64,000 nt of DNA, taken from positions 124,001-188,000 of the forward strand of contig JAFSRN010000008.1 of NCBI GenBank assembly GCA_017446095.1, in the 5' to 3' direction. The notes below the pieces were generated by a model. That model was not told where the DNA came from. It searched no databases and saw only the letters and a list, made by a program, of their open reading frames with translations. Every line of letters begins with the position of its first letter. The stretch's first letter is position 1. A program made the translations under genes and the position numbers. The stretch is from Eubacterium sp. Its GTDB lineage: Bacteria; Bacillota; Clostridia; Oscillospirales; Acutalibacteraceae. Positions 45,520-54,181 of the stretch are shown one piece after another.

Positions 45520-46806
45520 ATGCTTGATATTAAATTTGTTAGGGAAAACCCCGAACTTGTAAAAGAGAACATTAAAAAGAAATTCCAGGAACACAAACTC
45601 GCTTACGTTGATGAGGTTATCGCGCTTGACGAAGAGCGCAGAGCGACTATCGTAAGAGGCGACGAGCTTCGTGCAAACCGCAACAAGATTTCAAAGGAAA
45701 TCGGCGCGCTTATGTCGCAGGGCAAGCGCGAGGAGGGCATGGCGCTCAAAGAGCAGGTTACCGCACAGGCAAAAGAGCTTGAAGAACTTGGCAAAAAGGA
45801 AAATGAGCTTACCGAAAAAGTTACAAAGCTTATGATGTCAATCCCGAATATCATCGACGACAGCGTTCCGATTGGCAAGGACGACAGCGAAAATGTTGAG
45901 GTTAAACGTTACGGTGAGCCCGTTGTGCCGGACTACGATATCCCGTACCACACCGATATTATGGAAACCTTTGACGGCATCGATATGGATGCCGCAGGTC
46001 GCGTTGCAGGCAACGGCTTCTACTATCTTATGGGCGACATCGCGCGCCTGCACAGCGCAGTTATCAGCTACGCGCGCGACTTTATGATTGACCGCGGCTT
46101 TACCTACGTTGTGCCGCCGTTTATGATTCGCTCAAACGTTGTTACCGGCGTTATGAGTTTTGAGGAAATGGACGCGATGATGTACAAGATTGAGGGCGAG
46201 GATTTGTACCTTATCGGCACGTCCGAGCACTCGATGATCGGCAAGTTTATCGACACTATCACACCTGAAGAAAAGCTGCCGCTTACGCTGACTTCGTACA
46301 GCCCGTGCTTCCGCAAGGAGAAGGGCGCGCACGGTATTGAAGAGCGCGGCGTTTACCGCATCCACCAGTTTGAAAAGCAGGAAATGGTTGTTGTCTGCAA
46401 GCCTGAGGAATCCAGATACTGGTTTGACCAGCTGTGGCAGAACACGGTTGATTTGTTCAGAAGCCTTGACATCCCGGTAAGAACTCTCGAGTGCTGCTCG
46501 GGCGACCTTGCAGACCTTAAGGTTAAGAGCGTTGACGTTGAGGCGTGGTCGCCAAGACAGAAGAAGTACTTTGAAGTAGGCTCGTGCTCAAACCTCACCG
46601 ACGCACAGGCGCGCAGGCTGAAAATCAGAGTTAAGGGCGAAAACGGCAACTACCTTGCACACACGCTCAACAACACGGTTGTTGCGCCGCCGAGAATGCT
46701 CATCGCATTCCTCGAAAACAACCTCAACGCAGACGGCACGGTGTCAATCCCCGAAGCGCTGCGTATGTATATGGGCGACAAGGACAAAATTGTTCCCACA
46801 AAATAA
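45520..46806 (+). CDS. serS: Seryl-tRNA synthetase
   Basis: 428 residues: N-terminal coiled-coil arm (about 25-105, MLDIKFVRENPELVKENIKK onward) that reads the long variable arm of tRNA-Ser, then a class II core with motif 2 FRKEKGAHGIEERGVYRIHQ and a motif 3 region near PPRMLIAFLENNL. GAAAGGAG lies upstream. There is no T-box in the short gap, so amino-acid-responsive control is not seen. Confidence 0.97.
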   Translation: MLDIKFVRENPELVKENIKKKFQEHKLAYVDEVIALDEERRATIVRGDELRANRNKISKEIGALMSQGKREEGMALKEQVTAQAKELEELGKKENELTEKVTKLMMSIPNIIDDSVPIGKDDSENVEVKRYGEPVVPDYDIPYHTDIMETFDGIDMDAAGRVAGNGFYYLMGDIARLHSAVISYARDFMIDRGFTYVVPPFMIRSNVVTGVMSFEEMDAMMYKIEGEDLYLIGTSEHSMIGKFIDTITPEEKLPLTLTSYSPCFRKEKGAHGIEERGVYRIHQFEKQEMVVVCKPEESRYWFDQLWQNTVDLFRSLDIPVRTLECCSGDLADLKVKSVDVEAWSPRQKKYFEVGSCSNLTDAQARRLKIRVKGENGNYLAHTLNNTVVAPPRMLIAFLENNLNADGTVSIPEALRMYMGDKDKIVPTK

Positions 46807-46812
46807 TAAATA

Positions 46813-46842
46813 AAACGCTTCTGCGATTGCGGAAGCGTTTTT
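46813..46842 (+). terminator. Terminator of serS
   Basis: AAACGCTTCTGC, loop GATT, GCGGAAGCGTTT, then T. A GTAGGGAGCGGCG unit follows at 46843. Confidence 0.88.
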
Positions 46843-46891
46843 GCGTAGGGAGCGGCGACCCCGACGCTCAGCGGGCGGATACTTTCCGCCC

Positions 46892-47776
46892 TTATTTTAT
46901 ATCATCAATATAGTTTGCAAAGCGGCGCTCGGTGGTAAAGCCGCCGCCCGTGACCTCTTTGATTTTAGTAATTGTCACAAACGCGTCGGGGTCGACGTCG
47001 CGTATAATCTCGTTCGCGGCATACAGCTTGCGCGTGGGGATAACGCACATAACAGCCTTTTCCTGCTCGCCGAGGCAGCCCGTCTGGATGTAGCTCATAG
47101 TCACGCCGGCTTTGAGTTCTGTCAAAAAGCGGCGGCGGATTTCGCTGTACCTGGCGGACACAACGTACACCTGATTCTGCGATAAGCCGTAAACCATAGT
47201 TTTGTCGAGCATTATGCTTTCAAGCGCAAGCACCACAATGCCGAGCATTATCTGCTCGGGCGTGCTGACCGCCGCCTGCGCGCCGACAACCACGATGTCC
47301 GAAATATAAACAAACATCGCAACAGGGCGGTGAAACAGCTTGGCAAACACAAGGTTTGCAATGTCCATACCGCCCGTTGACGAGCCCACGCGCATTACCG
47401 TGCCGAGCGACACCCCCATAAGTACGCCTGCAAAAATCGCCGCAAGCAGCGTGTTGCGTGTGAAACTGCCGATGTTCGGGATTTTTTGCATCACCGCAAG
47501 CAGCGTGGGGTACAGCAGGGTGCTGGCAATGCTTGTGAAAAACAGCTTTTTGCCGATTACTGCAAGCCCGACAAACAGCAGAATTGTGTTCAGCACAAAC
47601 ACCACAAGCGCGGTGTTGACGGGGAAGAACTTGCCCAGCACTATTGCGATTCCCGTTGTGCCGCCCATAACAATGTTGTTTGGCAGAATGTACGCCGCCA
47701 CGACGAACGCAAGCAGAGCGTTGCCAAACAGAATCGCCGCCGCAGTTTTAAGAATTGTTGCTACGTCCTTTTTCAT
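46892..47776 (-). CDS. YitT family membrane protein (DUF161/DUF2179)
   Basis: The start is MKKDVATILK; the upstream open frame is Phe/Tyr/Cys-rich and unlikely to be coding. The 294-residue protein has five to six helices (GNALLAFVVAAYILPNNIV, GGTTGIAIVL, GSSTGGMDIANLV) and a cytosolic DUF2179 domain from about 215 (YIQTGCLGEQEKAVMCVIP). The transported substrate of YitT proteins is not known. No good Shine-Dalgarno is visible. Confidence 0.9.
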   Translation of the reverse strand: MKKDVATILKTAAAILFGNALLAFVVAAYILPNNIVMGGTTGIAIVLGKFFPVNTALVVFVLNTILLFVGLAVIGKKLFFTSIASTLLYPTLLAVMQKIPNIGSFTRNTLLAAIFAGVLMGVSLGTVMRVGSSTGGMDIANLVFAKLFHRPVAMFVYISDIVVVGAQAAVSTPEQIMLGIVVLALESIMLDKTMVYGLSQNQVYVVSARYSEIRRRFLTELKAGVTMSYIQTGCLGEQEKAVMCVIPTRKLYAANEIIRDVDPDAFVTITKIKEVTGGGFTTERRFANYIDDIK

Positions 47777-47950
47777 ATTAATAGTATGGTAATAAAATAT
47801 AATATAAACACAACAATTTTTAAAATGTAGCAGGTGTAGCAGGCAAAAATAGTAATTTCCTATATAAAAACAAAAAGTAAAAAAATACCATTTTAGTCCG
47901 CTACATCCGCTACATCGGGCTGCTAACGGCACGCGGCAAACTGCTAACTA

Positions 47951-47981
47951 AAAAAACTTCCGCCTTGGCGGAAGTTTTTTC
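47951..47981. terminator. Bidirectional terminator
   Basis: AAAAAACTTCCGCC, short loop, GGCGGAAGTTTTTT. It ends the minus-strand envelope-stress operon. The rest of 47777-47981 has no gene; it contains TGTAGCAGG / CCGCTACA short repeats and a GTTAGCA heptamer trace. Confidence 0.85.
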
Positions 47982-48485
47982 TTATGCCCACGGATTCTGC
48001 GATTGCGGCTGGCGGATATCTGCAAGAAACGTGTGTTCCCACAAAAACCACTGCCCCGTGCTCGGCTTAAGCCTGAGCGAAACAGGTCGCGGGTTATCTG
48101 CGCCCGAAGAATGCAGGTAAAGCGTTGCGTAATCCGGACTCGGGTATGAATACGGGTTGTCGCTCACCTCAATTGCAAACGGCGCAGGCGGAATTGTGTA
48201 GTCGTTCTGCACGCTTGTGCCCTTAAAATACGAGCGCACCACGTACATCTTGCCGCCGAGTCTGTCGCGCAGAAACTGAATGTCGTATGGCGACAGCGGT
48301 CGCGGACCGCGCAGGTAGTTAATCATCTCAACAGTTGCGTCCTTGTCAGCCTCGTAATTCATCATTACAGCAACGGCGAGCGCCGCCATTCTGAACGGGG
48401 ACGAAAAGCACTGCTGTGCAATCGGCTGCAGTTCCGCAACGTTACGCGGCAGGTAGTTAAAGGTAATAACTTCGCTTTTATTCAT
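47982..48485 (-). CDS. DUF6935-type hypothetical protein
   Basis: A 167-residue soluble protein without signal peptide. Distinctive segments: FNYLPRNVAELQPIA, YLRGPRPLSPYDIQFLRDRL, VSDNPYSYPSPDYATLYLHS, and RPVSLRLKPSTGQWFLWEH ending in NPWA. I associate this pattern with DUF6935 proteins of gut Firmicutes, but only from memory. No function is known. It shares 1 bp with the TPM gene (overlapping stop/start) and closes the operon. Confidence 0.65.
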   Translation of the reverse strand: MNKSEVITFNYLPRNVAELQPIAQQCFSSPFRMAALAVAVMMNYEADKDATVEMINYLRGPRPLSPYDIQFLRDRLGGKMYVVRSYFKGTSVQNDYTIPPAPFAIEVSDNPYSYPSPDYATLYLHSSGADNPRPVSLRLKPSTGQWFLWEHTFLADIRQPQSQNPWA

Positions 48486-49303
48486 CAGAACTTACCTCCG
48501 CCGCCGCCGTGCGATGAACCTGATGACGAGGAGTGAGTCGAACTTCCGCCGCCCGAGCTCGAGCTGTCGTTACGCGCTGTGCGTGAAACGTTTGAATACA
48601 GGAAGTGTTCGTAACCCTGCGTTACCACAAGGCTGCCGTCAACAAGGTAATTAGCGGCGCTTCTGTTAAACTTAACGGGCTTGTAGCTGCTCTTTACCGA
48701 CTTCATCACAATAAATGCAACAATGAGCGCAGCGATAAGCGAAATTGCAATGCCCTTGAAGGTTTTTTTGTAGCCGTCAACGCCGACAATGTTACCGTCC
48801 GCGTCCTTGTAAAGGTTGTTTGTGTCGTACGGCTTGTTTGCCTTTGCCTCGTTGTACATCTCTTTAACTATGTTACCGTACTTAACGCCGGCAAGATAGT
48901 AGTCGCCGTTTGAAAGACTGCCCACGCACTCCTCCTCAAACACCTTAACGCCGTAATCGGTGATGCAGGTGATAGCATAGCCCTTGGTGGAGATGTGCCA
49001 GTCGCGATCCTCCATGCTTACAAGGAACAGGCAGCCGTCGTCAGCGTAGCCGTTGTAGTCGTAGTAGTCGTCCGCATACGCCTCGGGCGTTTTGCCGTCA
49101 AGCGTGTCGGTCGTAACAAAAACAACGTCCATGCCGATTTCTTCGCTTATGCCTTTAAGCTGGTTTTCAAGCTCTTCTTCGTTAGCGTCAAAAATAAGGT
49201 CAGCGGTGTCAACCACATAATCTTTGCCTTCGGCATATGCGCAAAACGGCATAGCCATAATCAGAAGGACAACAAGTGAAAGTGATAATAATAATTTCTT
49301 CAT
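48485..49303 (-). CDS. TPM-domain membrane protein (YdjH-like)
   Basis: The start at MKKLLLSLS follows GGGGG by 8 bases. The 272-residue protein has a signal peptide (about 1-24), an extracellular TPM domain (VVDTADLIFDANEEELENQL, MDVVFVTTDTLDGKTPEAYA, DDYYDYNGYADDGCLFLVSM), a transmembrane helix at about 185-205, and a Ser/Gly/His-rich C-terminus ending GSSHGGGGGKF. Such tails are common in TPM proteins. It corresponds to YdjH of the B. subtilis ydjGHI cluster. Confidence 0.87.
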   Translation of the reverse strand: MKKLLLSLSLVVLLIMAMPFCAYAEGKDYVVDTADLIFDANEEELENQLKGISEEIGMDVVFVTTDTLDGKTPEAYADDYYDYNGYADDGCLFLVSMEDRDWHISTKGYAITCITDYGVKVFEEECVGSLSNGDYYLAGVKYGNIVKEMYNEAKANKPYDTNNLYKDADGNIVGVDGYKKTFKGIAISLIAALIVAFIVMKSVKSSYKPVKFNRSAANYLVDGSLVVTQGYEHFLYSNVSRTARNDSSSSGGGSSTHSSSSGSSHGGGGGKF

Positions 49304-49315
49304 AAGTTGCACCCC

Positions 49316-50401
49316 CTAAAAAATCTCAAACAGTCTGCCGACTAAAAAGATAAGCGGCGTAGCGACAGCGGTAATACCTGCAAAAAGCCCGGCAAGCTTT
49401 GCCTTACTTACAGGGATATCACCGACGATTTTACCTGACTGACCGTTCAGACCGAAGGTCAGCTTTTCGCCCTTGTAATCTGTGTTGAGTATCCAAACGG
49501 GATAAAGCGCGTACTTTGCAAGACCGTTCTGAGTCTGAACAAAGCTGTTCTTTGTGGTAACGGTTGCAAAGCCGTTAACCGTGTCGCGCAGCGTGTCCTC
49601 GCAGCTCGCCTTAATGCGCTCGTTTGCCCTGCCGATGCTCTGTTCCATAGTAACATCGTACTTGTCGGCAAGGTAGCCTGCAAGGTACGCGGTCTGGAAG
49701 TTGACCGCCTCGTTAAAGTTAAACGGCTCAATGCTCTCCATAAGCTCGTCGGGCATCTTGCTCGAGCCGTCAACAGGTATGTTCATAAAGCGCATATTGC
49801 CGGCTCTGAATACGTCAAAGTGGCTTGTTTCCGTGTAGTCGTACTTGGAATCACTCCAGGTGCGTACCCTTGTAGCGTCGTAGGAAACGCTTGCCTGCGC
49901 GTCGCTGTCAAACAGCCAGAACGGAACGTAAATGCCCTTGATTTCTTCAAGTCGGTTTTCGCTCTTAAACGTGTTGGGCGCAAATTTCTTTTTGCCAACG
50001 TACTGCTTAAGCGCGTTTTTCGCAGCGTTTTTGTCAAGCTTAAACGGAATAACAAAGTCGGGCTTGAGGTCGCCTGCAAGCCTGCCTGCCATAACAACGG
50101 GGTTGCCGCAGTACGGGCAGGAGGTAGCCGCCGTGTTTGCGTCGCCCACAATCTCGCCGCCGCAGGAATTGCAAACAAAAACGTTCATGCCTTCGCTTAC
50201 GTCCCACTGTGCCTCGCCGCTTGCGCTCGCCCACTTGAACTGGTCGGGCTGATTGTTGTAGTTAAGCTGTGCGTCCATATTCTGCAGCGTCTGAACATCA
50301 AATTCGCTCTCGCAATACGGACATTTCATCTTTTGCGAACCTGTGTCAAAATTCAACGCCCCGCCGCAGTTGGGACATTTATATTCTAATAAATCAGACA
50401 T
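49316..50401 (-). CDS. Zinc-ribbon membrane protein (YdjG-like)
   Basis: 361 residues with two zinc ribbons: YKCPNCGGALNF with MKCPYCESEF, and VFVCNSCGGEIV with TSCPYCGNPVVM. A conserved beta-rich region follows (FVIPFKLDKNAAKNALKQYV, IKGIYVPFWLFD), and one or two C-terminal helices (LFAGITAVATPLIFLVG). It matches YdjG in layout, next to TPM and SPFH genes. In Bacillus this set works with PspA at stressed membranes. Confidence 0.85.
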   Translation of the reverse strand: MSDLLEYKCPNCGGALNFDTGSQKMKCPYCESEFDVQTLQNMDAQLNYNNQPDQFKWASASGEAQWDVSEGMNVFVCNSCGGEIVGDANTAATSCPYCGNPVVMAGRLAGDLKPDFVIPFKLDKNAAKNALKQYVGKKKFAPNTFKSENRLEEIKGIYVPFWLFDSDAQASVSYDATRVRTWSDSKYDYTETSHFDVFRAGNMRFMNIPVDGSSKMPDELMESIEPFNFNEAVNFQTAYLAGYLADKYDVTMEQSIGRANERIKASCEDTLRDTVNGFATVTTKNSFVQTQNGLAKYALYPVWILNTDYKGEKLTFGLNGQSGKIVGDIPVSKAKLAGLFAGITAVATPLIFLVGRLFEIF

Positions 50402-50428
50402 ATGGAATTTCTCCTTTCAGTCGAAATT

Positions 50429-50897
50429 AGTTAGCAGTTAGCGGTTTGCAGTTTGCAGTTGTCGGGCGGGAAACCCGCACCCGATTTATAATGATGCGGC
50501 AAGTTTGGTCAGCATTTTACGAACATCTTCGCATAAATTAAGTGCGGTACTTGCTTGTTCTTCTGTAAAAAAGCCTTGCCGGATACATATAATGGTTTGT
50601 GTTTCAAGCTCCGAAACAGAGCCGCGTGCTATTGACAAAAAGTGCTTAAACTCGTTTTTTGAAAATCTGCTTTGACCTTCAGCAATATTTGAAGGCACTG
50701 AAACTGCAGACCTTCTTAGTTGGTCGGACAAAGCAAATCTCTCGTTTTCCGGCAACAACAGCGTAAGCTTGTACGTTTCATCAACTAAATCCATTGCCTT
50801 TTGCCAAACCAATAAGTCTTTACAGCTTTTCCAACTCAAACTATCACACCTTCCGTTTTAAGTCTGCTAACGGCACACTGCTAACCGCAAACTGATA
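50429..50897. repeat. Inverted heptamer arms flanking the four-helix gene
   Basis: Left arm 50429-50460: AGTTAGC, AGTTAGC, GGTTTGC, AGTTTGC, AGTTG (period 7). Right arm 50868-50897 carries the complement: CTGCTAACGG, CACACTGCTAACCGC, AAACTG. The pair encloses exactly one gene (50486-50839) inside an operon. Confidence 0.75.
50486..50839 (-). CDS. Four-helix bundle protein (23S rRNA-intervening-sequence family)
   Basis: 117 residues, starting at TTG with AAGGTG six bases upstream. The pattern DLLVWQKAMDLVDETYKLT, then FALSDQLRRSAVSVPSNIAE with GQSR, and FLSIARGSVSELETQ is the hallmark of this family (TIGR02436-like), also related to the Avd protein of diversity-generating retroelements. No reverse transcriptase or variable repeat is nearby. 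It lies between the SPFH and zinc-ribbon genes, enclosed by inverted heptamer arms, and so may have moved in as a cassette. Confidence 0.88.
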   Translation of the reverse strand: MSWKSCKDLLVWQKAMDLVDETYKLTLLLPENERFALSDQLRRSAVSVPSNIAEGQSRFSKNEFKHFLSIARGSVSELETQTIICIRQGFFTEEQASTALNLCEDVRKMLTKLAASL

Positions 50898-50911
50898 ATC
50901 GTCTCCGCCGA

Positions 50912-52147
50912 TTATCTCGGTTTACCGCAGTTCGTGCAGAACTTGCCGTGGTTTTCGTTACCGCAGTTTGAGCAGAACCACTTGTCGCCGCCCTGTGGAG
51001 CAGGTGCCGGTGCAGGTGCGCCGCAGTTTGTGCAGAATTTGCCGCCGTTCTGTGCGCCGCACTTCGTGCAAGTCCAGCCGCCGCCCTGCTGTTGCTGCTG
51101 TGGCTGCTGCTGATACTGCTGCTGTTGCGGTTGCTGCTGTCCCATAGCAAACAGGTTTTGCGCCTGTCCCATTCCGCCGCCTGCGTTCATAGCCATACCC
51201 ATACCGATAAAGCCGTTCATCGCGCCGCCTTCGTTAGCAGCGGCAGCCTTCATAGCGTCTGCCTGTGCGCCTACAAGCGTAGCGCCTGCCATTGTCGGGT
51301 CGCGCATGATAGCAGTTCTCTGAGCCTGCTTGATGAGTTCCTGATCCTCTTCCGGAAGCGTAATCGGGTTGAGCGCGATTGATACTACAGAAAGTCCGCG
51401 GAGTCCCGACCACTTGTTTGTAAGCGCTTCGTTCATAGCGTTTTCAAGTTCCGTTGAGTGTGAAACTATCTGGTTCGGACGGAGTTCAAGCTCGCTGAGT
51501 TTACCGAATGCCGGCTGCAACGCGCTTACGAATTCTGTTTTGAGCTGATTGTCAATCTGCTCGCGGGTGTAAGCCTGCTCAACGTTACCGCATACATTTG
51601 TGTAGAAAAGAAGCGGGTCTGTGATTTTGTAGGAATAAACGCCGCTGCAGCGGATGGAAACGTCGATGTCAAGACCGATGTTCCTGTCAACAACTCTGAA
51701 CGGAATCGGGTTCATCGTTCCGAATTTGTTGTCAATAAGTTCCTTTGTGTTAAAGTAGTAAACACGCTGGTCCTTTGCCGTGTCGCCGCCAAAGGTAAAA
51801 CGCTTGCCGATTGTGGCAAATGTGCGCTTAATGCCTTCGCCAAGTCCGCCGTAAAAGATTGACGGCTCGGTTGACGTGTCGTATACGAACTCGCCGGGCT
51901 CTGCGCAAACCTCAACGATTTTGCCCTGCTCAACGATAATCATACACTGACCGTCTGCAACAGCAACGATAGAACCGTTGGAAATAATGTTGTCGTTGCC
52001 CTTGGTGTTTGAGGTACGCGAGGTAGTCCTCTTTTGTCCCTTTACAACAAGTACATCCTTTTCAAGCGAATCGCAGTAAAAGAATTCTCTCCACTGGTCC
52101 GCCGTTGCGCCGCCGAGTGCGCCGACGCCTGCTCTGATAAGTCCCAT
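50912..52147 (-). CDS. SPFH-domain protein with C-terminal zinc ribbons (YdjI-like)
   Basis: 411 residues. The SPFH core spans about 25-270 (FYCDSLEKDVLVVKGQKRTT, VYSYKITDPLLFYTNVCG, GLRGLSVVSIALNPITLPEE). A Gly/Met/Gln-rich linker (about 295-350) and two zinc ribbons follow (CTKCGAQNGGKFCTNCG, CSNCGNENHGKFCTNCG). B. subtilis YdjI has this SPFH core and binds PspA. It is the first gene of the minus-strand stress operon; no pspA is in the window. Confidence 0.88.
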   Translation of the reverse strand: MGLIRAGVGALGGATADQWREFFYCDSLEKDVLVVKGQKRTTSRTSNTKGNDNIISNGSIVAVADGQCMIIVEQGKIVEVCAEPGEFVYDTSTEPSIFYGGLGEGIKRTFATIGKRFTFGGDTAKDQRVYYFNTKELIDNKFGTMNPIPFRVVDRNIGLDIDVSIRCSGVYSYKITDPLLFYTNVCGNVEQAYTREQIDNQLKTEFVSALQPAFGKLSELELRPNQIVSHSTELENAMNEALTNKWSGLRGLSVVSIALNPITLPEEDQELIKQAQRTAIMRDPTMAGATLVGAQADAMKAAAANEGGAMNGFIGMGMAMNAGGGMGQAQNLFAMGQQQPQQQQYQQQPQQQQQGGGWTCTKCGAQNGGKFCTNCGAPAPAPAPQGGDKWFCSNCGNENHGKFCTNCGKPR

Positions 52148-52196
52148 AAATTTTACTCCTTTCCAATCTTAAAAAAATATAGGAAACCTCACTGTA

Positions 52197-52225
52197 ATTA
52201 TATATGATTTTAAATATTAATTCAA
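52197..52225 (-). promoter_or_regulatory. Promoter of the YdjI-like gene
   Basis: Minus strand: TTGAAT (52225-52220), 17 bp, TATAAT (52202-52197). It is of housekeeping type; no SigW-like sequence was seen. Confidence 0.65.
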
Positions 52226-52271
52226 TTCATTTTACAACAATAATAGTGTACAAATTAAAGCGCGCACTTTT

Positions 52272-52382
52272 GTGCAATTTGTCGAATAAAAAAGGTAGGG
52301 GCGATTCACGAATCGCCTGAGGTACTTTGCTATTTATGACGCCAAAATGTTGCACAAAAAACATTCACACTTTTTGTGCAAA
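52272..52382. repeat. GTAGGG hairpin and TTGCACAAAAA inverted repeat in the ydjI-LRR gap
   Basis: The 338-bp gap 52148-52485 holds GTAGGGGCGATTCACGAATC with GCC (52295-52317), a TTTTGTGCAATTTG copy near 52269, and a perfect 11-bp inverted repeat TTGCACAAAAA ... TTTTTGTGCAA at 52352-52382 (loop 9-10 nt) that reuses the same word. The latter could be an operator for the LRR gene. Confidence 0.6.
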
Positions 52383-52485
52383 ACATAGAATTCGTCCATA
52401 AATCAAACAAATTTCGCCAAAAGTGTGATTTAACACCCCCTAATTGTGACTATCAATTGGAAGCACTTATCAAGGAGGGATAAAA

Positions 52486-53955
52486 ATGAAACGAATTTGC
52501 TTCACATTTTTAGCGTTTGTTATGCTGCTTACAACACTTTCTGCAAGCATAACGGCACAGGCGGCAGATATTTCGCCGCCCACGTTTTCAACCGACAGCG
52601 GAGTTTATACAGACAGTAATACAATTGTGCTTCGCTCGGGCTCACTGCTCAACACCGTGTATTATAAGGTATATGAATACGGTTTAAGCAATTTTAAAGG
52701 CGCGCTAAAGCAGGATACAACAAAGTACAGCTTGCCCTTTAAGATCACCGAGTCCTGCTACATAGAGGCGTGGTCAGAGCGCGGCGACGAAACGAGCGAA
52801 GTTGTCACTAACCGCTACTATATTCAGTATTCAAGCGACGAGGGCAGATTTACTGTTGACGAAAACGGTGTGCTCACCGCCTACACGGGCAACACGCCAA
52901 ACCTTGTTATACCTGACGAGGTGGACGGCGTACCCATAACCGAAATCGGTGAGTACTGCTTTGCACAATACGACAACGACCACCGAGGGATAACGTGGTA
53001 TAACTTGGATGATTATTCAAATTATCTTAAGACAGTAACCCTTCCCGACACTGTTACAAAAATCAACAGAGATGCGTTTACCGCCTGCGTTAACCTGACA
53101 GACGTTTACGGAGGTAATATTCAGCGCGTCGAAACTAACGGATTTATCAAGTGTGAAAGGCTTAAAAATATTGATTTGTCGCATATAACAACGCTGGGTA
53201 AAAGTGCGTTTTCAGATACCGGGCTTGAGCAAATTGACAACGACAGCATTACAAATATAGACAATGGCGCTTTTTCAGGATTAGAGTGCGAAACTATATC
53301 ATTGCCTAATCTTACAAGTTGCGGAACAGGTGCGTTTTCGTATTGCGCTGACTTGAAATATATCAATTTGCCTAAACTAACGCAGTTTACAAGGCGCATG
53401 TTTATGTTCACATATCCTGTTATGATTAACGCGCCATCGCTCACAGAAGTGGACAAAAACGCTTTTTATCATAACGATTATGCGCCGACAGGTGATTATG
53501 CACCTATCGGCATACACGCGGCAAAACTTGCAGGGGCGCTCGGCGGCTCAATCAGGCTGTCGGACAGCGGACTGCGTTTCGGCTTTAACTGGGACAACAG
53601 CACCGATTTGGAATCATTTTTCGGCGAAAATATCGAATACGGTTTTATTTACGCATATGAGGAAACAGACGATTTGATGTTTAACCAGATGAAACAGGTT
53701 GAAAACGGCTACAGCAAAGTTGCAACAAAGCATACCGACAAAGACGGCAAAACCTCGTTTAACCTTGTGTTCACTGATATACCCAAAGTAAACTACGACA
53801 CAAAAATTTCCGCAAGGGCATATATCAGGATATATAACTGGTACTTTTATTCCGATATTCTCACGCGTTCCTTTAACGACGTGGCACAGGCGGTGCTTAA
53901 CGACCCGACAGTTGACGACGGCATCAAAGCGCAGCTGCAACAACTACTCGAATAA
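52486..53955 (+). CDS. Secreted BspA-like leucine-rich-repeat protein
   Basis: 489 residues with a signal peptide (MKRICFTFLAFVMLL to AQA, about 27). A beta-rich module follows (about 30-115), then FTVDENGVLTAYTGNTPNLV and IPDEVDGVPITEIGEYCFA, the usual entry to BspA/TpLRR repeats. Degenerate LRR_5 units run to about 330, and an unassigned C-terminal domain runs from 345 (GGSIRLSDSGLRFGFNW). Such proteins adhere to host or microbial surfaces. AAGGAGG lies upstream. The small-peptide genes follow within 55 bp of its stop. Confidence 0.87.
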   Translation: MKRICFTFLAFVMLLTTLSASITAQAADISPPTFSTDSGVYTDSNTIVLRSGSLLNTVYYKVYEYGLSNFKGALKQDTTKYSLPFKITESCYIEAWSERGDETSEVVTNRYYIQYSSDEGRFTVDENGVLTAYTGNTPNLVIPDEVDGVPITEIGEYCFAQYDNDHRGITWYNLDDYSNYLKTVTLPDTVTKINRDAFTACVNLTDVYGGNIQRVETNGFIKCERLKNIDLSHITTLGKSAFSDTGLEQIDNDSITNIDNGAFSGLECETISLPNLTSCGTGAFSYCADLKYINLPKLTQFTRRMFMFTYPVMINAPSLTEVDKNAFYHNDYAPTGDYAPIGIHAAKLAGALGGSIRLSDSGLRFGFNWDNSTDLESFFGENIEYGFIYAYEETDDLMFNQMKQVENGYSKVATKHTDKDGKTSFNLVFTDIPKVNYDTKISARAYIRIYNWYFYSDILTRSFNDVAQAVLNDPTVDDGIKAQLQQLLE

Positions 53956-53965
53956 CCGTACAACC

Positions 53966-53991
53966 GTAGGGGCGATTCACGAATCGCCCGC
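53966..53991. repeat. GTAGGG-family hairpin
   Basis: GTAGGGGCGATTCACGAATC then GCCCGC, located between the LRR gene and the first small-peptide gene. Confidence 0.8.
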
Positions 53992-54009
53992 AAAAAAGGA
54001 ATTTACATT

Positions 54010-54126
54010 ATGAAAGAAAACTACGAAAAACCCGATACACAAATTGAGGAATATCAAACAGCAGACATAATCACCACCAGCACCGTCGGTCTTGACGATG
54101 AAGGCTGGATTAACAAGTGGTATTAA
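54010..54126 (+). CDS. Small peptide 1 with NKWY C-terminus
   Basis: 38 residues, MKENYEKPDTQIEEYQTADI at the start and LDDEGWINKWY at the end. AAAGGA is 10 bases before the ATG. The acidic N-terminal half shares a pattern with the peptide encoded 56 bp downstream (MKExYxxPxTxxEEYxxxDI, then TxS and DD). The last residues D-x-E-G-W-I-N-K-W-Y are nearly repeated at the end of the third gene (DGDGFVNKWY). No Cys, no membrane helix. I know no family for it. It looks like a leader-plus-core precursor or a secreted signal, but no processing enzyme is adjacent. Confidence 0.6.
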   Translation: MKENYEKPDTQIEEYQTADIITTSTVGLDDEGWINKWY

Positions 54127-54131
54127 AAATT

Positions 54132-54159
54132 GCAGGGAGCGATGACCACATCGCTCCGC
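54132..54159. repeat. GCAGGG variant of the hairpin family
   Basis: GCAGGGAGCGATGACCACAT then CGCTCCGC, between the first two small-peptide genes. Confidence 0.75.
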
Positions 54160-54181
54160 TAAATAAAAAAGGAGAAAAGCT

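Noticed and set aside
50486-50839. Avd protein of a diversity-generating retroelement
   Set aside because: No reverse transcriptase, template repeat or variable repeat nearby; only the four-helix fold is shared.
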